A DNA stretch of 64,000 nt from Erythrobacteraceae bacterium Alg239-R51 (GTDB lineage: Bacteria > Pseudomonadota > Alphaproteobacteria > Sphingomonadales > Sphingomonadaceae). Below the pieces are notes generated by a model. It made no database searches. It saw only the letters and a list, made by a program, of their open reading frames with translations, and was not told the origin of the DNA. Shown piece after piece: positions 1 to 9,050 of the stretch. The translations under genes and the position numbers were made by a program. The stretch is taken from positions 62,001-126,000 of the forward strand of contig CAMZOI010000001.1 of the NCBI GenBank assembly GCA_947331495.1. The letters run 5' to 3'. Numbering within the stretch: the stretch's first letter is position 1; the number at the start of each line of letters is the position of its first letter.

Positions 1-1
1 C

Positions 2-424
2 CTGTTCGCGCACGATACGTGGTTCTACTGGACGCATCGCGTTATGCATCGCCCAAGATGGTTCCGCGCCATGCATGCGGTCCACCATGCGAGCCGCCCG
101 CCGACCGCCTGGGCAGCAATGAGCTTCCACCCCTGGGAAGCTCTGACCGGCGCCATCGTCATCCCGGCGCTGGTCTTCCTGATCCCGATCCACGTCGCCA
201 TGCTAGGTGTGGTTCTGATGGTGATGACCGTAATGGGCGTTACCAACCACATGGGCTGGGAGATGTTTCCGCGGACGCTGGTTCACTCGCGGTTAGGAAG
301 CTGGCTCATAACCGCGAGCCACCACCAGCGTCATCATGAAGAATATAAATGCAATTACGGACTCTATTTCCGCTTCTGGGATCGCTTGTGCAGAACCGAC
401 CGTGGGCTGAGCCCCAACGCGTGA
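2..424 (+). CDS. Fatty acid hydroxylase/sterol desaturase superfamily protein (5' truncated)
   Basis: C-terminal part of an integral-membrane diiron hydroxylase; the frame is open from the first bases, so the N-terminus lies outside the window. The histidine boxes of the superfamily are visible: HDTWFYWTHRVMH at visible residues 4-16, HAVHH at 25-29 and HHQRHH at 107-112, with a hydrophobic stretch at about 48-80. These histidines bind the two irons that activate O2 for C-H hydroxylation at the membrane. The substrate cannot be read from the fragment: sterol-desaturase-like, fatty-acid and carotenoid (CrtZ-type) hydroxylases share these boxes. The stop overlaps the GTG start of the next gene (GTGA), so the two are probably co-translated. 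Confidence 0.85.
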   Translation: MFAHDTWFYWTHRVMHRPRWFRAMHAVHHASRPPTAWAAMSFHPWEALTGAIVIPALVFLIPIHVAMLGVVLMVMTVMGVTNHMGWEMFPRTLVHSRLGSWLITASHHQRHHEEYKCNYGLYFRFWDRLCRTDRGLSPNA

Positions 425-870
425 AACAGCTTGTCGCTCCGATGGCTGGCGTGATGCTTGTCTCGGCGCCCCTGCTTGCGGCGGGTGAAGACGGTGCCCG
501 CGTGACGGTGACCGTTACCGATTTGCGAAGTGCGGATGGAGTTGTGCGTGCCTGCATGACCCACGATGAAGCCAGCTTTCCCAAGTGTCGCGGTGTGCCC
601 GGCGCGTATGGCGCAAAGGTCATGGCGCACGAGGGCAGCCTGACCTTCACCTTCGACAATGTCCTGCCCGGTCATTACGCCATCGCCCTCCTTCATGACG
701 AAAATGCCAACGGAAAAGCCGACCGCGCACTTGGCATGATGCCAAGCGAGGGTTTTGGGTTTTCACGCGACGCGAAGGTGCGGATGGGTCCACCCAGATT
801 CGACGATGCGGTTTTCGATGTCGGGACGACCGACCGCGCGATGAAGATCAAGATGCGCTATATGCTGTGA
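421..870 (+). CDS. DUF2141 family secreted protein
   Basis: 149-residue protein matching DUF2141, small exported proteins of unknown function found beside membrane or lipid genes. GTG at 421 is chosen because it overlaps the upstream stop by 4 nt and puts a signal peptide (VAPMAGVMLVSAPLLAAG) at the N-terminus; an upstream ATG at 349 would put the signal about 30 residues in. The mature part is beta-rich with family-like segments: an early VTVTVTDLRS strand, CMTHDEASFPKC with two cysteines, GHYAIALLHDENANGKAD, and a GFGFSRDA segment. Location is inferred to be periplasmic. No enzymatic motif is visible. Confidence 0.8.
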   Translation: MKQLVAPMAGVMLVSAPLLAAGEDGARVTVTVTDLRSADGVVRACMTHDEASFPKCRGVPGAYGAKVMAHEGSLTFTFDNVLPGHYAIALLHDENANGKADRALGMMPSEGFGFSRDAKVRMGPPRFDDAVFDVGTTDRAMKIKMRYML

Positions 871-907
871 GATCGCCGGTCCCGAAGCCCACGAGACGGT
901 TCATCGG

Positions 908-924
908 GTTAACCATATGTTTAC
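908..924 (+). promoter_or_regulatory. CtrA-like binding site upstream of the PAS protein gene
   Basis: GTTAACCATATGTTTACC resembles the alphaproteobacterial CtrA box: TTAA, 7-nt spacer, TTTA followed by C, against TTAA-N7-TTAA(C). It also contains TTAACCAT, the CtrA motif form reported for relatives. It lies about 60-75 nt before the start codon at 982, a normal place for a promoter operator. One mismatch in the second half-site; function is inferred. Confidence 0.4.
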
Positions 925-981
925 CACGAGCGCCCAGAACGCTTTGCTATTGAGCCAAATTCTTCGGGGGCGAGTGTATCC

Positions 982-2943
982 ATGGACAGGCTGGGCGGCT
1001 ATTTCGGCGCGCAAGACGAACAAGAGGATTACGACGACTTCGTCGACGGGTCCGAGGTCGATCTCGATTCGCCACCTTCTCCGGTTGGTCAGGACGAACG
1101 CCGGATGCAGGTGCGTGCCTACAACCACTGGGCCAGTCTTCTCGGCGATCTGAACTTTCCCAATGTCGAGGACCTCGATCCCGAATCGCTCGATGATTTC
1201 GGTCCGTACTCGGTCTTGCTCGATTTTACAGACGGCATCGACGATCCCGGAGTCCGGTTCGTGGGTCGCGAGCTCGAAGCGGAATGCGGACACGACAGTT
1301 CGATGGCTCGCTTGTCGGAAGTGCCCGGTCGTTCCGTGCTCAGCCGTATCACCGACCATTATATGCAGATCCTTGCCAACCAGGCACCGATCGGGTTCGA
1401 GGCCGAATTCGTCAACGATCACGGAACCACCGTGCTGTACCGCGGCATTCTGCTGCCCTTCTCGTCCAACGACGCCTCGATCGATTACATCTTCGGAGTT
1501 ATCAACTGGAAGGAAATGGCCGATCCAACCACCGCCGACGAACTGCTGCTCCAGATCGATCAGGCATTAGGCAAGGACAGTGACGACGCGGAGACCGGCC
1601 AGCCTGTCGAGACTGCGGAATGTCTCGTCGAAGACGAACGCGAAGACGCGATGGCGGAACCGGCAAATGCCGAAATGGCCGGAGATGGCGCGTCACTCTC
1701 GCTGCCGTCGCCAGCTTTCGGGCAAAATGTGGTAGATGACAACGAAGAGAGTTCCCCCGAAACGTTCACAGAACGCGCGGCAAAGCCCGGTCGCGGCGTG
1801 GATGCGCTGGGCAACCCGGTCGGGGGCCACGTTTTCGATGACGAAGGGGCTCCCGAAAACGATTATGCGGAAGAATTCGACACGGGGATCAAGACTGCAG
1901 CCGATTACGGCCTTCCCGATTGGGACGATGAACCCGACGAGGAGGATGTCGATGATGTTGTCGATCCGCTCGCGGACGAAGAGACGTCGAGCAGCCTGAT
2001 CTCGCTCGTCAGCCGTGGGGAACGTAGCAAGAAGAGCGTTGATCTCTCCCGCACCGAAGCCGCGCCGGCCGTGCCGCAAGCCTACGAAGCTACGCCCGAG
2101 CGAGCGGAGCCTGCTGTCCGGCAAGATGACGAACCGGTGGTTGCGGAGAATCCCGGCGCCTTCGACGTATCGCACGCGGAAGAGCCGAACGACGACACGG
2201 TCGACGATGTCGTGAACACAGCGCAAACAGAGTCCGAAAGCTCGAGCGATCCGATCGACGAAGCCGACGCGGGTCCTGTCGAACCGAACGATGAGGCCGA
2301 CTCCATACACGCGCCAATCTACCGTGACGGCATGGCCGGCGAAGGTCTCTTCGACTGTCTAGCCGAAGCACGCGAACTGGCCCAAACCGCGCAGAACAAT
2401 GAGGATCGAAGCCGAAAGGCACTATACGAGGCGGTTGGTCGCGCTTACGATTTCAGCCTTGAGGCCCAGGAAAACTGCGAGGAATACGAAGATCTGCTCG
2501 CCGATAACGGGCTGACGGTCCAGGAACGCGCGCCGATGACGCCGGTGGTCAAGCTGGTTTTCGGGGTCGATTACGACAAGACCCGCCTGACCGAATACGC
2601 GGCGGTCCTCGCGCATGCTCATCGTCTGGGCGTGGAGCGGGGCACGCTGGACACTTTCCTGCGCAAGGCCGACGGCGGCCTTAAAGGTGTCCTCAATGCC
2701 GAGCGCCGGGCGCGCAAGGAGGAGCAGGGCAAGCCGGTCGCCGACAGACGCGAAGTACGCGGCAGTCTCGCCAGGAAGCTGCGCAAGATCGAGCCGCTTT
2801 CGCTGGCGGATCTCGATGACGTAGGGGCCGAGTTCGCGCTGGTCATGGTGCGCCGCACGCCAGAAGGCGAACTGGTCGTTCTGGGCGAAGTGCCCGAGGA
2901 TGTTCCGCTGATCGAGCGCGCCGCGCGCAAGTTGATAGGCTAG
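982..2943 (+). CDS. Large acidic protein with N-terminal PAS (PAS_5-like) domain
   Basis: 653 residues. Residues about 40-175 look like the PAS_5 (PF07310-type) sensor fold: RAYNHWASLLGDLNFPNVEDLDP, then PYSVLLDFTDG, VRFVGRELE and a closing YIFGVINW strand. Residues about 190-445 form a low-complexity, strongly acidic linker rich in D, E and P. Residues about 450-653 are predicted helical and charged (EARELAQTAQNNEDRSRKALYEAVGRAYDF, split across helices) and end with VVLGEVPEDVPLIERAARKLIG. No kinase, cyclase or DNA-binding motif is seen, so it is probably a PAS-based scaffold or sensor of unknown output. A CtrA-like box lies upstream, hinting at cell-cycle control. Monocistronic by spacing. 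Confidence 0.7.
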   Translation: MDRLGGYFGAQDEQEDYDDFVDGSEVDLDSPPSPVGQDERRMQVRAYNHWASLLGDLNFPNVEDLDPESLDDFGPYSVLLDFTDGIDDPGVRFVGRELEAECGHDSSMARLSEVPGRSVLSRITDHYMQILANQAPIGFEAEFVNDHGTTVLYRGILLPFSSNDASIDYIFGVINWKEMADPTTADELLLQIDQALGKDSDDAETGQPVETAECLVEDEREDAMAEPANAEMAGDGASLSLPSPAFGQNVVDDNEESSPETFTERAAKPGRGVDALGNPVGGHVFDDEGAPENDYAEEFDTGIKTAADYGLPDWDDEPDEEDVDDVVDPLADEETSSSLISLVSRGERSKKSVDLSRTEAAPAVPQAYEATPERAEPAVRQDDEPVVAENPGAFDVSHAEEPNDDTVDDVVNTAQTESESSSDPIDEADAGPVEPNDEADSIHAPIYRDGMAGEGLFDCLAEARELAQTAQNNEDRSRKALYEAVGRAYDFSLEAQENCEEYEDLLADNGLTVQERAPMTPVVKLVFGVDYDKTRLTEYAAVLAHAHRLGVERGTLDTFLRKADGGLKGVLNAERRARKEEQGKPVADRREVRGSLARKLRKIEPLSLADLDDVGAEFALVMVRRTPEGELVVLGEVPEDVPLIERAARKLIG

Positions 2944-3002
2944 GCCACTCCCGCCAAGAAAACGCTTGTAGCCTCCGCGCTGCACTGGCTAGCGCAGGGG
3001 CA

Positions 3003-4106
3003 ATGCCGTTTCTTCCGACATCTTCCGTCCGCATCCAGCCCTATTTCGGTTACCGCAATCGCGAGCGGCTGCACATCATAGCGCGCGCGCTCAGATCGCG
3101 GGTCGGTGAGTTCGAGAGGCGTGGGCGCTGGCGCGCGGCAAAGACCATGCTGTCGCAATTCGCCAGCCATGAAGTCGCAGAATTACCGGTCGAGCTGGAA
3201 ATCGCCCGCCCGGGTCGGGAAAGCCATCGCCATCAAGGGCTGACCGACAAGGAAGGTTTCGTGCATTTCGACATAAGGCTCGACCCTGAACGGGATTATG
3301 CCGACGACCCTCAATGGGAAACCGTGGTCTTCCACTGGAAGAACGGGGCGAAAGCGCAAAGCATCGACGGCCATGTGCTGGCACCGGGCACCGCGACCGG
3401 ACTGGCGGTCATCTCCGATATCGATGACACAATCATCGAAACCGGCATTACCGGCAATTTCCGGGCTGTTCTGCGCAATTGGCGGCGCCTACTTGTCGAA
3501 ATGCCCGAAGAGCGTATTCTCGTCCCCGGCGCAGATGTCTTCTACAATGCGCTGGGCGGGGGCGAAGTGCTGGCGAAGCGGGAAACCCATGTCGGCGAAC
3601 GCCAGCCAGCCACACATCGCCCGTTTTTCTATGTCTCTTCGAGTCCCTGGAACCTGTTCAGCTATCTGGTGACCTACATTCGCGAACGCGGATTGCCGCT
3701 GGGGCCGATAATGCTGCGGGACTGGGGCTTCAATCGAGCGACGTTCGGATCGTCCAGTCACGGCGCGCACAAACGTGCCGCGATCGAGGATATCCTCGCC
3801 ACCTATCCGGAATTCAAATTCGCCCTCATCGGAGACGATAGCCAGGGCGATTTGACCGCGTTCGGCAAGATCGCCGTCGACAATCCCGAAAGCGTGCGCG
3901 CCGTGTTCATCCGCAAGGTCGGTGATGCGATGAGCCCGAAGGAACTGGCAGCGAAACAGGCCCTGGAAGCGGCGGGAATCCCGCTCTGGCTGGGTGACGA
4001 CTATGCTACCGGACACGGATTCCTGGCAGCGACAGGATTGTTGGCAGATGAAGAGGCTACCGCCATCGTGGAAACGGTCGAGAAGACCGAGGCGAAATCT
4101 TCATGA
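3003..4106 (+). CDS. App1-family phosphatase domain protein (DUF2183)
   Basis: 367 residues. The C-terminal half carries the App1/DUF2183 HAD-like phosphatase signature: VISDIDDTIIETG at about 139-151 (DxDxT nucleophile motif), the FYVSSSPWNLF segment at about 209-219, and ALIGDDSQGD at about 275-284 (acidic motif). Yeast App1 is a phosphatidate phosphatase; the bacterial substrate is not established. The N-terminal about 130 residues are a beta-rich accessory domain. No signal peptide, so cytoplasmic. Its stop overlaps the start of the downstream hydrolase by 4 nt (ATGA), indicating an operon. Confidence 0.85.
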   Translation: MPFLPTSSVRIQPYFGYRNRERLHIIARALRSRVGEFERRGRWRAAKTMLSQFASHEVAELPVELEIARPGRESHRHQGLTDKEGFVHFDIRLDPERDYADDPQWETVVFHWKNGAKAQSIDGHVLAPGTATGLAVISDIDDTIIETGITGNFRAVLRNWRRLLVEMPEERILVPGADVFYNALGGGEVLAKRETHVGERQPATHRPFFYVSSSPWNLFSYLVTYIRERGLPLGPIMLRDWGFNRATFGSSSHGAHKRAAIEDILATYPEFKFALIGDDSQGDLTAFGKIAVDNPESVRAVFIRKVGDAMSPKELAAKQALEAAGIPLWLGDDYATGHGFLAATGLLADEEATAIVETVEKTEAKSS

Positions 4107-5026
4107 GCAAGGTGTTGCGAATGATCGGCCTGTTCGCACTTGGCGCCCTGGTGCTGGCAATCGCGCTCTGGGCCGCGGTCCGCATGAATGGGCCGGCAGT
4201 TCTCGACGCGCTCGATAGGGTCACCGGGGGAGGGCGCGACATCGAGCGTGTCGAAAAGCAGGTGATCGGGCCCGACGAAGCACAGAAGATCGCCGTTTAC
4301 CGACAGGATGGGCAAGACCGGGTCTTGCCGGTCTTCCTGTTCGTCCATGGCGGTGCGTGGCGCGACGGAGATCCTGACGACTATACCTTTGTCGCCCGCG
4401 CCATGGCTCCCGAAGGTTTCGTCGTTGTCCTGGCTGGATACCGGTTGGGCGAAGAGGGTCGCTATCCGGCCATGTTGGAGGATACTGCCGACGCGATCGC
4501 ATGGACCCATGCGAACATCGCGCGTTATGGCGGCGATCCGGAACGAATCTTTCTGTCCGGGCATTCCGCAGGCGCCTACAACGTGGTGCAGGTCGCGCTC
4601 GACCGGCGTTGGCTCGATGCTCGCAACGTGCCCGACAGCGCGATAGCAGGCGTGGTAGGCCTGTCCGGACCTTACGATTTTTTTCCCTTCGACAAGGAAT
4701 CCACGCGGGCCGCCTTCGGCTCGGTCAACGCTGCTCAGGACAGCCAGCCGGTTCATCATGTCCGTGCCGATGCGCCACCGATGCTGTTGATGCAGGGTGA
4801 GGCCGATACGGTGGTAAGGCCGCGCAACACCCGCGCCCTTGCTACCGGTCTCGCGAGGGCGGGCGCGACAGTCGAAACCGCTTTCTACCCTGGTTGGAGC
4901 CATAATGATCCGCTGCTTGCACTTGCGTCGCCATGGCGTACGCGCCGCGACGTGACCGCGCGGATCGTCGAATTCGCTAGCAATGCCGATCAGGTTTCAG
5001 TTCCGGTTCAGGCCGAAAACCCTTAG
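4103..5026 (+). CDS. Alpha/beta hydrolase (carboxylesterase-like)
   Basis: 307-residue alpha/beta-hydrolase-fold enzyme. A hydrophobic N-terminal helix (MIGLFALGALVLAIALWAA) suggests a membrane anchor or uncleaved signal. FVHGGAWRDGD at about 80-90 is the oxyanion-hole HGG motif; GHSAGAYN at about 153-160 holds the nucleophile serine (GxSxG); a late aspartate in MQGEADTVVRP and histidine in YPGWSHND complete the triad. The HGG plus GHSAG pair is typical of the hormone-sensitive-lipase/kynurenine-formamidase-like branch. Native substrate unknown. Translationally coupled to the App1-type gene upstream. Confidence 0.85.
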   Translation: MSKVLRMIGLFALGALVLAIALWAAVRMNGPAVLDALDRVTGGGRDIERVEKQVIGPDEAQKIAVYRQDGQDRVLPVFLFVHGGAWRDGDPDDYTFVARAMAPEGFVVVLAGYRLGEEGRYPAMLEDTADAIAWTHANIARYGGDPERIFLSGHSAGAYNVVQVALDRRWLDARNVPDSAIAGVVGLSGPYDFFPFDKESTRAAFGSVNAAQDSQPVHHVRADAPPMLLMQGEADTVVRPRNTRALATGLARAGATVETAFYPGWSHNDPLLALASPWRTRRDVTARIVEFASNADQVSVPVQAENP

Positions 5027-5036
5027 CAATCGCGCA

Positions 5037-6422
5037 ATGTCCATTTTCGCTCGCCTGCTCGCGCTTCTTGCCGCTACGGTCATCGCCGCACAGCCGGTCG
5101 CCGCACAGAGCGTGTTGCGCGACGCCGAGACCGAACATTTTCTGAACGATATTGCCGAACCGCTGGTCGAAGCTGCAGGACTGGAGCCGGGCAATGTCGA
5201 TATCGTCCTGCTACACGATCCATCGATCAACGCTTTTGTCGCCGGTGGTCAGGCGGTCTATATCCATAGCGGGCTGATTGATGCCGCCGATACTGCCGAG
5301 GAAGTGCAGGGCGTGATCGCACACGAACTCGGCCACATCACGGGCGGCCACATCCTGCGCTATGGCGAAGGGGCTGCGGCGGCCTCCAAGATATCGCTGC
5401 TGTCGATGCTGGCAGGAGTAGGCGCGGTTCTGGCCGGGGCAGGCGATGCCGCGATGGGCATCATGATGGCGGGTCAGCAAGCCGCGCTTGGCAAGTTCCT
5501 TGCCTTTACCCGTACACAGGAATCGTCGGCCGATGCGGCGGGCGCGCAATATCTTTCGGACGCGGGCATTTCGGGACGCGGTTCACTGGCCTTCTTCGGC
5601 AAGCTGCTGAACCAGGAATACCGATATGCCCGCAACCAGGACGATGACGCGACCTTCTCCCGTACCCATCCGCTTTCGGGCGATCGCATCGCTTCGCTTC
5701 GGCTGGCTTACGAAGCAGACCCGGCCTGGGATGCGGCTGCGAACGCCGAACACCAACGTCGGTTCGAACGGATCAAGGCGAAATTGAGCGGCTATCTCGC
5801 CAAGCCGTCCGAGACCCTGCGCGACTACCCCGAAAGCGACCAAACAATCCCCGCGCTCTATGCCCGCGCCTATGCCTATCACAAGAATGCTCGCGTCGAT
5901 CGCGCACTCGACGCCGCCGATGCCCTGCTGGTCGCCGATCCGCAGGATCCCTACTTCCTCGAGCTGAAAGGCCAGGTCCTGCTCGAATCCGGGCGCCCCG
6001 ACGAAGCGTTGGACCCTCTGCGCCGGGCGACGGCGCTGACCAATGCCGAACCGTTGATAGCTGCCATGTTCGGCCATGCCCTGATCGCGACCGAGGACAA
6101 GGTGCATTTCGAAGAGGCGGAAAGCGTTCTGCGCGCCGCCGTTGGCCGCGACCGGCGCAACCCGTTTGCCTGGTATCAGCTCGGCGTAGTTCATGCCGCA
6201 CGCGGCGACATGCCCCGGGCGCGCCTCGCCAGCGCCGAACAGCAGGTGATGAACGGCCAGTACGCTCTTGCCATCCGCAGCGCCGGGTTCGCCGAAGCGG
6301 CGCTGCCGACCGGATCACCCGACTGGCTGCGTGCACAGGATATCGGCTTTCAGGCGCGTGCCCTTCTCGAACAGCAATGCGAAGCGCAAAACGGCGGTCG
6401 TGAATGCCAGAGCGCACGCTAG
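5037..6422 (+). CDS. M48-family metalloprotease with TPR region (BepA-like)
   Basis: 461 residues. The start at 5037 places the signal peptide (MSIFARLLALLAATVIAAQPVAAQ) at the N-terminus; the longer frame from 4983 would bury it. HELGH at about 98-102 is the zinc-binding HEXXH motif of M48 peptidases; the third ligand is the glutamate in the ESSADAAGAQYL segment. The second half contains TPR-like helices (ALDAADALLVADPQDPYFLELKGQVLLES, read as repeats). The layout matches BepA/YfgC, a periplasmic protease-chaperone that handles outer-membrane assembly substrates. It sits 20 nt before a DsbA-like gene, so an envelope protein quality-control operon is likely. Confidence 0.9.
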   Translation: MSIFARLLALLAATVIAAQPVAAQSVLRDAETEHFLNDIAEPLVEAAGLEPGNVDIVLLHDPSINAFVAGGQAVYIHSGLIDAADTAEEVQGVIAHELGHITGGHILRYGEGAAAASKISLLSMLAGVGAVLAGAGDAAMGIMMAGQQAALGKFLAFTRTQESSADAAGAQYLSDAGISGRGSLAFFGKLLNQEYRYARNQDDDATFSRTHPLSGDRIASLRLAYEADPAWDAAANAEHQRRFERIKAKLSGYLAKPSETLRDYPESDQTIPALYARAYAYHKNARVDRALDAADALLVADPQDPYFLELKGQVLLESGRPDEALDPLRRATALTNAEPLIAAMFGHALIATEDKVHFEEAESVLRAAVGRDRRNPFAWYQLGVVHAARGDMPRARLASAEQQVMNGQYALAIRSAGFAEAALPTGSPDWLRAQDIGFQARALLEQQCEAQNGGRECQSAR

Positions 6423-6442
6423 AACGGACATAACGAACACCG

Positions 6443-7129
6443 ATGACCAGACATTTGATTACGGCGCTTGTCGCGCTTGCCTTCGGTTTCGGCGGGGCGG
6501 CCCTGTGGTCGGCGACCGGCCTGGGCAACGGATTTACCCGAAGCTACCTTCTGGCGAATCCCGAAATCCTCCCCGAAATGGCGGAAGCCTATCAAAGCGA
6601 CCAGGCAGCAGAGCGGTTGGCGGACGTGTCGGACGAAGTCGACACCGCCTTCCCGGGTGCAGTGCTCGGCAACAGCGACGGTTCGAAGACGCTGGTGAAA
6701 TTCACCGATTACGGCTGCACCTATTGCCGCCAGTCCATCGCCGAGATCGACGAGTTGATTGCGGCCGACCCTGAGCTGCGCGTGATCGTGCGCGAATGGC
6801 CGATCTTCGAGGGAAGCGAGCAGGCCGCACGCTTCGGGCTGGCTGCGGCGCGGCAGGGCAAGTTTCCGGCATATTATCATGCCATGTTCGAACTCGGCCC
6901 GCCGACGCAGGACAGCGTTGAACAGGCGGCGCGCATTGCCGGTCTCGACCTGGAGCAAGCGCGGGACTTCGCAGCGTCCGACCAGGCCACTGCCGAACTG
7001 GCGAAGAACATGGCTCTGGCCAGAAGGCTGCAATTCACCGGCACGCCAAGCTGGGTCGCGGGCGACGAGGTTATCGAAGGCTACGTTCCGTCCGAAAGGC
7101 TGGCGGCGGCGCTCGACAGCGAGGGCTGA
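6443..7129 (+). CDS. DsbA-family thiol oxidoreductase (thioredoxin fold)
   Basis: 228 residues with an N-terminal membrane or signal segment (LITALVALAFGFGGAALW). FTDYGCTYCRQS at about 87-98 holds the CxxC redox motif (CTYC) of DsbA-like proteins, and TGTPSWVAGDEVIEGYVP near the C-terminus contains the cis-proline (TGTPS). The family exchanges disulfides in the periplasm; the closest layout is the ScsC/BdbD-like DsbA group. It follows the M48 protease gene by 20 nt and is probably co-transcribed. Oxidase versus isomerase role cannot be decided from sequence. Confidence 0.88.
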   Translation: MTRHLITALVALAFGFGGAALWSATGLGNGFTRSYLLANPEILPEMAEAYQSDQAAERLADVSDEVDTAFPGAVLGNSDGSKTLVKFTDYGCTYCRQSIAEIDELIAADPELRVIVREWPIFEGSEQAARFGLAAARQGKFPAYYHAMFELGPPTQDSVEQAARIAGLDLEQARDFAASDQATAELAKNMALARRLQFTGTPSWVAGDEVIEGYVPSERLAAALDSEG

Positions 7130-7130
7130 C

Positions 7131-7742
7131 CTATTCTTCGGCGATCGCCTTGGTGTACATCGAGGCAAGCGGTTTTTCCATCACGCGCCTGACCATCGGC
7201 TCGAAGAATTCCAGCGGCTCGCTTTTGTAATCGGGATCGAACGCTGCCTGGTCGTACTTTTCGCAGAATTCGCGGCAGGCTTCGAAATGCGGGTGATCGG
7301 CGAACTTGTCGCGCGCATTCTGATCCATGCCGAGGAAGTGAAAATAGTAATAACCTTGGAAGGCGCCGTGGTTCTGGCAAATCCAGTGGTTCTCATCCGA
7401 GACGAACGGCTTGATGATCGAGGCAGCGACCTCGGGATGGTTATAGCTGCCCAGCGTATCGCCGATATCGTGCAATAGAGCCATGACGACATATTGTTCG
7501 TCCCGCCCGTCGCGATGGGCCCGAGTCGCGGTTTGCAAGGAGTGTTCTAGGCGACACACCGGAAATCCGCCGAAGTCCCCATCGAGCAGTTTCAGATGAT
7601 CGAGCACGCGGTCGGGCAAACCCTTGGCAAAGGCCCGGTATTCCCCGCCGATGATCTGCCAGTCCTCGGAAGTCCCTTCCTTCATCTCGCGGAACTTGGC
7701 CCGTTCACTGGCCGAATGTGCAATGTTTTCCTGGACGCCCAT
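7131..7742 (-). CDS. HD-domain protein, possible diiron oxygenase of the PhnZ/MIOX-like group
   Basis: 203 residues, cytoplasmic. Metal-ligand pattern of the HD superfamily: EHSLQTAT at about 66-73, ALLHDIGD at about 88-95, YNHPEVAA at about 98-105, and CQNHGAFQGY at about 121-130. The extra histidines between the HD pair and the C-terminus resemble the HD proteins of phosphonate-degradation clusters and myo-inositol oxygenase rather than HD phosphohydrolases with a plain HD...D pattern. Substrate unknown; no phosphonate genes are nearby. It converges on the DsbA-like gene (1-nt gap) and is divergent from the histidine kinase gene. Confidence 0.7.
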   Translation of the reverse strand: MGVQENIAHSASERAKFREMKEGTSEDWQIIGGEYRAFAKGLPDRVLDHLKLLDGDFGGFPVCRLEHSLQTATRAHRDGRDEQYVVMALLHDIGDTLGSYNHPEVAASIIKPFVSDENHWICQNHGAFQGYYYFHFLGMDQNARDKFADHPHFEACREFCEKYDQAAFDPDYKSEPLEFFEPMVRRVMEKPLASMYTKAIAEE

Positions 7743-7823
7743 CGCGTCTCTCCCTCGGTTTGACGGTGTACGACACTGTAGCGACTGGCGCAGCTTGTCG
7801 CAATTGCGCTAGAGATAGCTAGC

Positions 7824-9050
7824 ATGGCCGTATTGCCTATCCGCCCGACGCCCTTCTTCGCGAACAAGAATCAGGCGTTCTGGAACCTCCAGCTGGCCGG
7901 CTGGGGTGGAGCAACGATGCTACGCGCTATGTCGGCGCTCGCCAACGGACAGCCGCCGGACCGACTGGTCATTATCCTGATTGCCACGATTACCGGCTTT
8001 TCGATCAGCCTGATACTGGCAGTGATCTACGGGCAGCTGATCAAGCAGCGGCCGCTGGTGACCTGGGGTGCCACCGCGGCTTCTCTGGTTCTGGCCACGG
8101 GAGTTTACGCGTTCATCGACAGTTGGGTGCTCGAAGTGGCGGGCGCATCGTCGGGTGATGGCAATTTCGCCAGCCTGTTCGTGGGGATCTTCTTTTTCGA
8201 CATGACTTTGCTCGGAGCATGGTCGGCGCTTTATTACGCGATCAACTTCTTTCTTCAGGTCGAGGAGCAGACCGACCGGCTCGAGCGTCTGGAAGCACAG
8301 GCGACCAGCGCCCAGCTCGCCATGCTGCGCTATCAGCTCAACCCGCATTTCCTGTTCAACACGCTCAATTCGATCAGCACACTGGTGCTGCTGAAGCAGA
8401 GCGGGACCGCCAACGCCATGCTGACGCGCCTCTCGAGCTTCCTGCGCCATACGCTCGTCACCCAGCCGGGCGGGAAGGTGACCGTGGCGCAGGAGGTCGA
8501 GACGCTGAAACTCTATCTCGACATCGAACGCATGCGCTTTGAAGAGCGTTTGCAAACTCATTTCCGCATCGAACCGGATGCTGCGAAAGGCCGCCTGCCC
8601 GCCATGCTGCTGCAACCGCTGGTTGAAAACGCGATCAAGTACGGCGTCAGCCCGCAGGAAGAGGGCGCCGAAATCGCAGTGGTCGCGCAGGTTGTAGGCC
8701 CTCGATTGCGCGTCACGGTCTCCGATACGGGACCAGGGATCACGATGGACGGGACCGAGGCCGGCCTGCCCGCGGTGCGGCCGACTCACGCCCGTCGCGA
8801 TTCCACCGGTGTCGGCCTCGCCAATATTCGCGACCGCCTCGCGCAGGCCTATGGCGACGAACACCGGTTCGAAATCCGTTCGCCGGAAAGCGGGGGATTT
8901 TCCGTCCTGATCGAGATACCGTTCGAAAGCGAGGAAGAACCCGAAACCGGATCGTTAAGCCCAGCGCCAGATGCAGCGGCGCAGAAACCAGCCACACCCT
9001 CGCCCGTTACGCCCCTGCAACCCTCCCTGAAAGCATCGGAAACGACATGA
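7824..9050 (+). CDS. LytS/YehU-type sensor histidine kinase
   Basis: 408 residues. Four predicted membrane helices occupy about residues 15-145, followed by a coiled linker (VEEQTDRLERLEAQ). The His_kinase domain (PF06580 type) starts at about 165 with RYQLNPHFLFNTLNS, where the histidine is the phosphate acceptor. The HATPase_c part shows LQPLVENAIKYG (N box), VSDTGPGI (G1) and TGVGLANIRDRL (G2). No extracytoplasmic sensing domain is visible, so the membrane bundle itself probably senses. It overlaps the response regulator gene by 4 nt (ATGA). The C-terminal about 35 residues are a proline/alanine-rich tail. Confidence 0.92.
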   Translation: MAVLPIRPTPFFANKNQAFWNLQLAGWGGATMLRAMSALANGQPPDRLVIILIATITGFSISLILAVIYGQLIKQRPLVTWGATAASLVLATGVYAFIDSWVLEVAGASSGDGNFASLFVGIFFFDMTLLGAWSALYYAINFFLQVEEQTDRLERLEAQATSAQLAMLRYQLNPHFLFNTLNSISTLVLLKQSGTANAMLTRLSSFLRHTLVTQPGGKVTVAQEVETLKLYLDIERMRFEERLQTHFRIEPDAAKGRLPAMLLQPLVENAIKYGVSPQEEGAEIAVVAQVVGPRLRVTVSDTGPGITMDGTEAGLPAVRPTHARRDSTGVGLANIRDRLAQAYGDEHRFEIRSPESGGFSVLIEIPFESEEEPETGSLSPAPDAAAQKPATPSPVTPLQPSLKASETT

